Both the position numbers and the translations under genes were made by a program. A stretch of 64,000 nt of DNA. It comes from Enterococcus faecalis 13-SD-W-01 (GTDB taxonomy: Bacteria; Bacillota; Bacilli; Lactobacillales; Enterococcaceae). The stretch is from contig KE351687.1 of the NCBI GenBank assembly GCA_000415185.1, positions 133,562 to 197,561 on the forward strand, written 5' to 3'. Below, piece by piece: positions 57,785-64,000 of the stretch. The notes beneath the pieces are model-generated. The model was not told the origin of the DNA, searched no databases, and was given only the letters and a program-made list of their open reading frames with translations. The first letter of the stretch is position 1. Every line of letters begins with the position of its first letter.

Positions 57785-57790
57785 GGTCTC

Positions 57791-57818
57791 TTGTTTTTTC
57801 TGTGTAATTCGGTATCAT
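57791..57818 (+). promoter_or_regulatory. Promoter of the IIB-like/mtlR pair
   Basis: TTGTTT (57791-57796), 16-nt spacer, TATCAT (57813-57818). A loose cre-like sequence (11/14) follows at 57823-57836. Confidence 0.5.
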
Positions 57819-57850
57819 AAAAAGAAACCGCTTTAAAAGGAGAGAGGATT

Positions 57851-58132
57851 TTGAAAATAAATGAGATTATAGTCGCCTGTGATTCAGGAATTGCGACTAG
57901 CGCAATCGGTGCCAGTTTACTCCAACAGATGCTTGCCGCCGAATCCATGGATCTCCCTGTTTATTACCGAGCTCTTGAACAAGTGGAAGAGAGCAGCAAA
58001 ACATTACTTGTTATCCATCAAGAAATGAACGAGCGGGCGGAGAAAAAAGTACCGCAGATGGAGAAATATCTATTAAAAAACTTTTTGGATAAAGAAGAAT
58101 ATCGCCGATTAGTTGAAAAGCTGAAAAACTAA
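57851..58132 (+). CDS. Stand-alone mannitol-type PTS IIB-like protein
   Basis: 93 residues, TTG behind AGGAGAGAGG. It lines up along its whole length with the canonical IIB domain of MtlA encoded downstream: IIVACDSGIATSAIGASLL versus [19 protein letters not shown], then TLLVIHQEMNERAEKKVPQ versus [19 protein letters not shown]. The phosphocysteine (Cys10) is kept, but the glycines of the loop are altered (GMGSS to GIATS). It sits 12 nt before mtlR. IIB-like proteins can receive phosphate from IIA; here a regulatory role with MtlR is plausible but inferred. Confidence 0.8.
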   Translation: MKINEIIVACDSGIATSAIGASLLQQMLAAESMDLPVYYRALEQVEESSKTLLVIHQEMNERAEKKVPQMEKYLLKNFLDKEEYRRLVEKLKN

Positions 58133-58144
58133 CAGGAGGTTCTT

Positions 58145-60166
58145 ATGCTTTTAACTCAGAGGGAAACACTTATATTAAATGAATTGCTGGAACACACAGA
58201 GCCGGTTTCCTTGGTCCATATGATGGATCTTCTAAAAGTCAGCAAGCGAACCGTTTATCGAGAGTTAGCCAACTTGGAGACCTCGTTACAATCTTTTGAT
58301 ACGAGTATTGTAAAAAGCGGACGAGGAAAATTCAAGCTTTCAGCAGATACAGCTGTTCAAGAAAAGTTGAAGAAACTCGCTGCTCAAAATCTTTCAAAAG
58401 AATTCGCTGTCCAAGAACGGCAGCATGCTATACTTATCGAGATGCTTTTGGCGATGAGACCAATCTCTGCTGAATATTTTATGGCTGCTTATCAAATAAG
58501 CCAGACGACATTTTTTTCGGATCTCAAACAGTTGGAAGAAAAAATTTCTCGGTTATCTTTGTCGATCGTCCGCAATCGAGGATATATCATTGAAGGGTCC
58601 GAAAAAGCCAGGCGATTACTGATCGCCAATCTTTTTGTCTCTGAAGTCAATGAATATCATTTTTTTCATCGCGACAAATACAGCGAACAGGAACAAGTCT
58701 TTTTTCGGTTTCTTGATCATGAACATTTTCTTTTTGCGCAACAACTGATCCAAGAACGTTCAGAACCTGAATTTGCCGATTTAAGTGATCGAAAATTGGT
58801 ATTTATCATTACTATACTCACATTAGCAATGGATCGTGTGGAAGCTGGTGTTTCTTTGGAAGAAGAAAGTTACCCTCTTGCCGTTAATAAAGAACTTTTA
58901 AAAGTCTCTAAAAAGATTTTTTATGTGATCGGTAAAGAGACTAGACAGCTGTACTCAATTAAAGAAATCACCTTTTTTGCAGTCTTGATGGGGAATTTAG
59001 CCAATTCATTTGATCGAGATTTTTTTGAAGAAAATTTTGATCCTGACTTAGCATACCGTGTCAAACGAATGATTGAAGAGGTAAGTGAAGAAGCTGAAGT
59101 TGCTTTTTACGAAGATGCAAAACTGTATAAGCTCTTATTAACTCATATCTCCGGGGTGCTTGCCCGCGCTGTTTTTGAAGAAACAGTTTTAAGAAATCCG
59201 ATCCTTGAAAAAATCATGGAACAATATACAGAAATTGCTTCTTCGATCCAGCGAACCTTGCCGAAAGTTTTTCCAGAACAAACATTTTCTCAAGAAGAAG
59301 TGGCATACATGGTCTTGCATTTTGCCAATTCTTTGGAGAAGCATCCGAAAGTAATGGAAATCAATATTGCTGGAATTTCGCCAAGTGGTCTGGCTTCTCT
59401 TCATTTGCTCGAGATCCAGCTGAGAAAACATTTTCCTTTTATCAATGAAATCAATTTTTTCCGCGTAGGAGATATCCATCGGTTGAACATTGAAGAAAAC
59501 TATGACTTAGTGGTTTCGACTGCCTTATTACCTGGCTATACAGGAAAATACAAATTAGTATCTCCAATGCTTCTGACGGACGAAATCAGAGAATTAAAAG
59601 AAAGTTTCAAAACCATCAGTCAGAAAAAACGCACGATCCAGAAAAAAGAAGCAGCAGCGGCAGATTATGTTGAAACGCTTGGATTTCTCGAGGAAATCAA
59701 TCAGCTTTTAGCGTTGCTGAGTGTTCAAACAATCCAAAATCCGCCTGATTTGTCTGAGACTTTGCATAAGGTAATGTCTTTTTTTGAAAATGAACTCGTC
59801 TGTGAAAAAGAAATAGTCGCCGAAAAGCTGCTGCAACGCTCCTACCAAGCACCAATTGGTATTCCGGAGACACAATTTGCTTTATTTCATGCCTCAAGTA
59901 AAGAAATCTTGAGACCTGTTTTTCGCGTTTTCGATTTAGTACAATCATTCGAAATGCTTGCGATGGACAAACAGCCGATAACTGTCAAGCGTCTGCTAGT
60001 GATGCTGGCACCTGCACCGCTCGACGAAAATACGAGCAGGATATTAGGGAAGATAAGCAGTTCTATCATCATGAATGATTTGAATACCGAGATTTTTAAT
60101 TCAGGAAACCAGCAAATCCTCTATCAATTGCTATCCTCTTTGCTGATTGAAGAAGTGAAAAAGTAA
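58145..60166 (+). CDS. mtlR: Mannitol operon transcriptional activator MtlR (PRD-containing)
   Basis: 673 residues behind AGGAGGTTCTT. Domain order: two N-terminal helix-turn-helix modules (about 1-75 and 80-155), PRD1 (about 185-290), PRD2 (about 300-400), a IIB(Gat)-like domain (about 410-500) and a IIA(Mtl/Fru)-like domain (about 535-673) with His582 in FALFHASS. This is the B. subtilis MtlR plan, where PTS phosphorylation of PRD2 and of the IIA/IIB sites sets activity. The IIB-like part has no obvious phosphocysteine. It should activate mtlA-mtlF-mtlD. Confidence 0.93.
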   Translation: MLLTQRETLILNELLEHTEPVSLVHMMDLLKVSKRTVYRELANLETSLQSFDTSIVKSGRGKFKLSADTAVQEKLKKLAAQNLSKEFAVQERQHAILIEMLLAMRPISAEYFMAAYQISQTTFFSDLKQLEEKISRLSLSIVRNRGYIIEGSEKARRLLIANLFVSEVNEYHFFHRDKYSEQEQVFFRFLDHEHFLFAQQLIQERSEPEFADLSDRKLVFIITILTLAMDRVEAGVSLEEESYPLAVNKELLKVSKKIFYVIGKETRQLYSIKEITFFAVLMGNLANSFDRDFFEENFDPDLAYRVKRMIEEVSEEAEVAFYEDAKLYKLLLTHISGVLARAVFEETVLRNPILEKIMEQYTEIASSIQRTLPKVFPEQTFSQEEVAYMVLHFANSLEKHPKVMEINIAGISPSGLASLHLLEIQLRKHFPFINEINFFRVGDIHRLNIEENYDLVVSTALLPGYTGKYKLVSPMLLTDEIRELKESFKTISQKKRTIQKKEAAAADYVETLGFLEEINQLLALLSVQTIQNPPDLSETLHKVMSFFENELVCEKEIVAEKLLQRSYQAPIGIPETQFALFHASSKEILRPVFRVFDLVQSFEMLAMDKQPITVKRLLVMLAPAPLDENTSRILGKISSSIIMNDLNTEIFNSGNQQILYQLLSSLLIEEVKK

Positions 60167-60247
60167 CAGTTAAAAGAGTGTTTGACTTTAAAGAATCGCT
60201 ATTTATTCGAAAGAAGAGAGAATAATCATTTTAATAAACAGTACATC

Positions 60248-60289
60248 AGCTTTGGCACAAACTTTTGTGCCAAAGCTCTTCTTTTTTTA
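60248..60289 (+). terminator. Intrinsic terminator after mtlR
   Basis: AGCTTTGGCACAAA (60248-60261) pairs perfectly with TTTGTGCCAAAGCT (60264-60277) across only two bases (the loop must open a pair or two), then a T-rich tract. Confidence 0.85.
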
Positions 60290-60294
60290 CGCAA

Positions 60295-60308
60295 GGAAAG
60301 CGCATACA
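60295..60308 (+). promoter_or_regulatory. cre-like site overlapping the mtlA -10
   Basis: GGAAAGCGCATACA matches 12 of 14 cre positions and overlaps a TACAAT (60305-60310). The absence of a good -35 fits an MtlR-activated promoter. Confidence 0.4.
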
Positions 60309-60340
60309 ATGAAATCAGATAAAACAAAGGGGGAGTAAAG

Positions 60341-62122
60341 ATGAAAGCAAAGATGACACAGAAAAAAACACTAAAAGCAAAAGTCCAAAAGTTAGGAAGC
60401 ACCCTTTCAAGTATGGTCATGCCGAATATCGGAGCTTTGATTGCTTGGGGCGTATTGACGGCATTATTTATTCCAGACGGGTATCTTCCAAATGAAGCAC
60501 TGGCAGAAATGGTTGGACCAATGCTGACCTATCTGATTCCGCTGCTGATTGGTTATACAGGAGGGAAAGTGATTGCGGATCAGCGAGGTGCTGTCGTAGG
60601 AGCAATTGCTACCATGGGCGTGATCGTGGGTTCTGACATTCCAATGCTTTTAGGAGCCATGATCATGGGTCCATTAGGCGGATATGCCATCAAAAAATTC
60701 GATCAGTTTTTTCAAGAAAAGATCCGTCCCGGTTTTGAGATGCTGGTCAATAACTTTTCTTCGGGGCTGATTGGCTTTGCTCTTGCGTTAATAGGTTTTG
60801 CAGCTATCGGTCCAGTAGTGAATATGCTGACAGAAGCCATGGCATCCGGTGTAGCGGCCATTATCAACGCGCATTTGATTCCATTAGCAAATATCTTTAT
60901 CGAACCTGCAAAGATCCTGTTTCTGAACAATGCGATCAATCATGGTATCTTGACACCGCTTGGGACAGAACAAGTCAATGAATTCGGAAAATCGATTTTG
61001 TACTTGCTGGAAGCAAATCCGGGCCCAGGTCTAGGCGTCCTGCTTGCTTTCACGTTATTTGGTAAAGGCGCAGCAAAATCTTCTGCCCCTGGAGCCATGA
61101 TCATCCATTTTATTGGGGGAATCCACGAAATTTATTTTCCCTATGTCATGATGAAACCGCTGCTGTTTTTATCGGTGATAGCAGGTGGTGTTTCTGGAAG
61201 TTTTATTTTTCAACTGCTTGGTGCTGGACTTCGAGCGCCAGCTTCTCCAGGGTCGATTCTTGCGATTTTAGCGATGACACCGATGAATTCCGCAATGGAT
61301 GTGTTTTCTGTTATTGCAGGGATCACAGTAGGCGCTGCAGTTTCGTTTGCCACAGCTTCGTTGATTTTAAAAGCCGATGTGAAAGACACGATAGAAGACG
61401 ATTTTGAAGCAAAGGTCAAAGAGACGCAGCAAGCAAAAATAGAAGCAAAAGCATCTCTGCAGCCAACAACAAATCTAAAAGACATCAAGCATATCATTTT
61501 TGCATGCGATGCTGGGATGGGATCAAGTGCGATGGGAGCTGCGATCCTTCGTAAAAAATTGAAAGCAGCTAATCTGCCTCAAAGCATTACCAATTCAGCT
61601 ATCAACAATTTAGAAGATGCCCCGCATACATTGATCGTTACACAAGAAGAATTGCAAGAACGAGCAAAACAAAAAGCACCGAATGCAACTTTTGCTGCTG
61701 TGGAAAATTTCCTGCATTCACCAAAATATGACGAGATCATTGCTTCACTATCAGGAAAAAAACAGTCAAAAACACAAGAAAACCAATCTGTTATTCCAAT
61801 AAATGAGACCATCAACCAGCATGCTGAATCAGTAAATGAAATCATTTTTACACATGATGATCGAAAAGGTTCAACCACAATGGCCAAAAAAATCTTTCAA
61901 GATCTATTGAAAAAAGAATCGTTGTTTTTTCCGCTTAAGCAGATCCATATCGACGATCTGAAAGCAAATGCATCAACACTTGTAGTAACGAAAACAGAGC
62001 TGGCAGAACAAGTGCAAGCCGCAGCACCAGAAGCAGTACACCTGCATATGGACGATTTGCTGCGAACATCAAATTATCAAAAAATCGTGGCAATGATCAA
62101 AAAATCGAAGGAAAGAGGCTGA
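60341..62122 (+). CDS. mtlA: Mannitol PTS permease MtlA (IICB) with an extra degenerate IIB domain
   Basis: 593 residues behind GGGGGAG. The membrane IIC domain (about 20-345) has the [12 protein letters not shown] motif (Glu263). A canonical IIB(Mtl) domain follows (about 383-471) with phosphocysteine Cys389 in [13 protein letters not shown] second domain (about 499-590) repeats the fold: [50 protein letters not shown]. There the phosphocysteine position is His505. IICB proteins of this family usually stop after one IIB (about 470-480 residues), so the tail is an extra copy. It imports and phosphorylates mannitol to mannitol-1-phosphate with MtlF. Confidence 0.93.
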   Translation: MKAKMTQKKTLKAKVQKLGSTLSSMVMPNIGALIAWGVLTALFIPDGYLPNEALAEMVGPMLTYLIPLLIGYTGGKVIADQRGAVVGAIATMGVIVGSDIPMLLGAMIMGPLGGYAIKKFDQFFQEKIRPGFEMLVNNFSSGLIGFALALIGFAAIGPVVNMLTEAMASGVAAIINAHLIPLANIFIEPAKILFLNNAINHGILTPLGTEQVNEFGKSILYLLEANPGPGLGVLLAFTLFGKGAAKSSAPGAMIIHFIGGIHEIYFPYVMMKPLLFLSVIAGGVSGSFIFQLLGAGLRAPASPGSILAILAMTPMNSAMDVFSVIAGITVGAAVSFATASLILKADVKDTIEDDFEAKVKETQQAKIEAKASLQPTTNLKDIKHIIFACDAGMGSSAMGAAILRKKLKAANLPQSITNSAINNLEDAPHTLIVTQEELQERAKQKAPNATFAAVENFLHSPKYDEIIASLSGKKQSKTQENQSVIPINETINQHAESVNEIIFTHDDRKGSTTMAKKIFQDLLKKESLFFPLKQIHIDDLKANASTLVVTKTELAEQVQAAAPEAVHLHMDDLLRTSNYQKIVAMIKKSKERG

Positions 62123-62127
62123 TGAGT

Positions 62128-62565
62128 ATGGAATTATTGACAAAAGAAATGATTGAATTGGACAAAAATTTTACCAATAAAGAAGAAGCTATCCGATATT
62201 GCGGAGAAAAGTTAGTTCAAGCTGGCTGTGTCGAACCTGAATATATCGAAGCAATGATCGAAAGAGACAATGCATTATCTGTATACATGGGAAATTTCAT
62301 CGCGATTCCTCACGGGACAGAAGAAGCCAAAAAATATGTCAAAAAATCGGGTATATGTATGGTTCAAGTTCCAGATGGTATCGATTTCGGGAAAGAGGGC
62401 GAAGAAAAAATCGTTACTGTTTTGTTTGGGATTGCTGGCTTAGGGGAAGAACATTTGCAGCTAGTCCAACAAATCGCTCTTTTTTGCAGCGATATCGATA
62501 ACGTGGTGGAATTAGCAGATGCGTTGAGCAAAGAAGAAATCACTCGTTCGCTAACAGCGGCTTAA
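62128..62565 (+). CDS. mtlF: Mannitol PTS IIA component
   Basis: 145 residues; I choose the ATG 9 nt behind AAAGAGG, and the ATG two codons earlier is only 3 nt away from that site. The IIA(Mtl) phospho-His is in [16 protein letters not shown]. It passes phosphate from HPr to the MtlA IIB cysteine. Confidence 0.95.
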   Translation: MELLTKEMIELDKNFTNKEEAIRYCGEKLVQAGCVEPEYIEAMIERDNALSVYMGNFIAIPHGTEEAKKYVKKSGICMVQVPDGIDFGKEGEEKIVTVLFGIAGLGEEHLQLVQQIALFCSDIDNVVELADALSKEEITRSLTAA

Positions 62566-62578
62566 GGAGGCAAAAAAT

Positions 62579-63727
62579 ATGAAAGCAGTCCATTTTGGCG
62601 CAGGAAATATTGGCAGAGGATTTATTGGGGAGATTTTAGCTGCAAACGGCTTTGAGATTCTCTTTGTCGATATCGATCCCAAAGTAATCAATGCATTGAA
62701 ACAACGAAAATCTTATATGATCGAACGAGCAGATGAAACCAAAAAACAACTTCAAATCCAGCATGTTTCTGGTGTGAATAATCAATCAGAACCCGAAAAA
62801 GTGATTAAAGCAATCAAGGAAGCTGACCTTGTCACAACAGCGATTGGGCCAGCTATTCTTCCGCATATTGCGGAACTTATCGCCAAAGGAATCGATCAGC
62901 GCCAAGAAGCAAACAATACTCAGAAACTAGATGTGATTGCTTGTGAGAACATGATTGGCGGGTCAACATTCTTAAAAAAAGAAGTAGAAAAATACTGCCG
63001 TTATCCTGATTACTTATCAGCAATGATTGGTTTTCCTGACGCAGCAGTTGACCGAATCGTTCCTTTGCAGAAACATGAAGATCCATTATTTGTCCAAGTA
63101 GAACCATTTTGCGAGTGGGTCGTCCAAGAAGAAATGGTAAAATCCAGTATTCGGTTGAATGGCGTGAAATATGTCAAAGAACTGGAACCATATATCGAAC
63201 GTAAGTTATTCAGTGTCAATACAGGACATGCAACTGTCGCATACGCTGGCGCACTGCAAGGGTATCAAACGATTGATGAAGCGATGCAAGATTACTTGAT
63301 TGTTGTTCAATTGAAATCTGTATTGCAGGAAACAGGTCGTTTGTTGATTGAGAAATGGGGATTTGATGCCCAAGATCATGAAGAGTATATCGAAGAAATC
63401 ATCCAGCGCTTCAAAAACAAATATATCTCTGATGCAATTACGCGAGTTGCTCGAACCCCTATTCGCAAACTAGGATACTGCGAGCGATTTATCCGTCCCA
63501 TGATTGAATTACAAGAAAGAGATCTCCTGCCGAGGCATTTATATGAAACAATCGGTATGATTTTTAACTATCACGATCCAGAAGACGAACAAAGCGAACA
63601 GTTGAAAGAGTTAGTCAAAACGCAAAGATTAGCAGAAGTCATTTCAGAAATCACTGGTATCCAAGATGCAGAAATAATCGAGAATATCAGAGAAACAATT
63701 GAAAAATATGCATATGCAGCAGCTTAA
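62579..63727 (+). CDS. mtlD: Mannitol-1-phosphate 5-dehydrogenase
   Basis: 382 residues behind AAGGAGG. N-terminal NAD-binding motif AVHFGAGNIGRGFIGEIL; ACENMIGGS-type segment IACENMIGGSTFLKKEV; catalytic Lys/His region RKLFSVNTGHATVAYAG. It oxidises mannitol-1-phosphate to fructose-6-phosphate, which enters glycolysis. It is the last gene of the mtlA-mtlF-mtlD transcript. Confidence 0.97.
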   Translation: MKAVHFGAGNIGRGFIGEILAANGFEILFVDIDPKVINALKQRKSYMIERADETKKQLQIQHVSGVNNQSEPEKVIKAIKEADLVTTAIGPAILPHIAELIAKGIDQRQEANNTQKLDVIACENMIGGSTFLKKEVEKYCRYPDYLSAMIGFPDAAVDRIVPLQKHEDPLFVQVEPFCEWVVQEEMVKSSIRLNGVKYVKELEPYIERKLFSVNTGHATVAYAGALQGYQTIDEAMQDYLIVVQLKSVLQETGRLLIEKWGFDAQDHEEYIEEIIQRFKNKYISDAITRVARTPIRKLGYCERFIRPMIELQERDLLPRHLYETIGMIFNYHDPEDEQSEQLKELVKTQRLAEVISEITGIQDAEIIENIRETIEKYAYAAA

Positions 63728-63775
63728 AAACGAGAGAACAAAGAGCTGTGCCCTTTGTTCTCTCGTTTTTTGTCT
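63726..63775 (+). terminator. Strong terminator after mtlD
   Basis: AAAACGAGAGAACAAAG pairs perfectly with CTTTGTTCTCTCGTTTT across a 9-nt loop, then T. Confidence 0.93.
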
Positions 63776-63787
63776 TTCTTAGCTAAT

Positions 63788-63815
63788 CAAAAATTTCTTT
63801 TTGAAGAAATTTTTG
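63788..63815. other. Perfect 12+12 bp AT-rich hairpin
   Basis: CAAAAATTTCTT (63788-63799) pairs exactly with AAGAAATTTTTG (63804-63815) across a 4-nt loop, upstream of the last, partial gene. No T tract follows, so it is more likely an operator or mRNA element than a terminator. Confidence 0.6.
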
Positions 63816-63985
63816 AAACGAACTAAGGCGTAACACAGAGTATGATAAAGATAGATCAGTTGAGGAAACAAGTTTTTCAAAAAAATACATAAAAAGTTAC
63901 TTCAACAATTAGTAAAGGAGGAACGAATCCAATAAATCAACTGATCAAACAAAAATAAAAATCAAAAAATCAGGAGGAATCAACA

Positions 63986-64000
63986 ATGAAAAAAATGATC
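63986..64000 (+). CDS. Start of a further gene, cut by window end
   Basis: ATG 7 nt behind CAGGAGGAAT; only MKKMI is visible, a beginning often seen in secreted proteins. Nothing else can be said. Confidence 0.5.

Noticed and set aside
1..64000. CRISPR array, tRNA/rRNA genes, insertion sequences, prophage or integrase-borne island
   Set aside because: No regularly spaced repeats, no cloverleaf or rRNA-like sequence, and no transposase were recognised; XerC here is the housekeeping recombinase.

Overview
The window comes from a low-GC Firmicute, almost certainly an Enterococcus near the E. faecium/E. hirae group. The main clues are a V-type Na+-ATPase (ntp) operon, a WxL-protein locus of the enterococcal/lactobacillar type, the trmFO-xerC-hslVU-codY block, PflB/PflA with an Mn-dependent pyrophosphatase, and strong GGAGG ribosome sites with frequent TTG starts. 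I see no rRNA, tRNA, CRISPR array, transposase or prophage, so the window looks like chromosomal backbone with surface/accessory genes inserted. Species is inference.

Layout. (1) 1-8.45 kb, cell surface and signalling: a WxL cluster (WxL-binding DUF916/DUF3324 protein, small WxL protein, large LRR-type WxL protein, small FPQTG-anchored protein), a type I signal peptidase, an AgrC/FsrC-like histidine kinase with a LytTR response regulator that seems to start at ATA, and a secreted protein with a chitin-binding-like module. (2) 8.6-13.9 kb: an old-yellow-enzyme oxidoreductase, a DUF1003 membrane protein, and a coupled pair made of an LPKTG-anchored alpha/beta hydrolase and a membrane esterase, with a cre-like site at their promoter. 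(3) 14-30.9 kb, housekeeping: rbgA-rnhB-dprA, topA-trmFO, a perfect 20+20 bp palindrome in a 344-nt gap, xerC-hslV-hslU-codY, an aldose-epimerase-like protein, convergent plsY, a CoA-binding protein, parE-parC. (4) 31-43.4 kb: pflB, pflA, ppaC, then small hypothetical, membrane, hydrolase and oxidoreductase genes, a YitT-type protein and an Rrf2 regulator. (5) 43.5-52 kb: ntpF-I-K-E-C-G-A-B-D, ending at a strong terminator. (6) 52.2-57.7 kb: a 1074-residue wall protein with a pectate-lyase-like beta-helix, an LPKTN sorting motif and a perfect cre site; a cobalamin-independent-methionine-synthase-like protein; a lipid kinase. (7) 57.8-63.8 kb, mannitol: a stand-alone IIB-like protein, MtlR, MtlA carrying a second degenerate IIB domain, MtlF, MtlD. 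The window ends at the first codons of another gene.

How it works together. Carbon-source control is the theme visible in DNA: cre-like sites precede the wall lyase, the LPKTG hydrolase and mtlA, alongside mixed-acid fermentation (pflBA), mannitol uptake and the sodium pump. CodY, the nutrient repressor, is encoded here. The most unusual biology is in the mannitol locus: three IIB(Mtl)-type modules, one free with Cys, one canonical, and one fused copy with His in place of the phosphocysteine. Next is the kinase/regulator pair with non-standard translation initiation.
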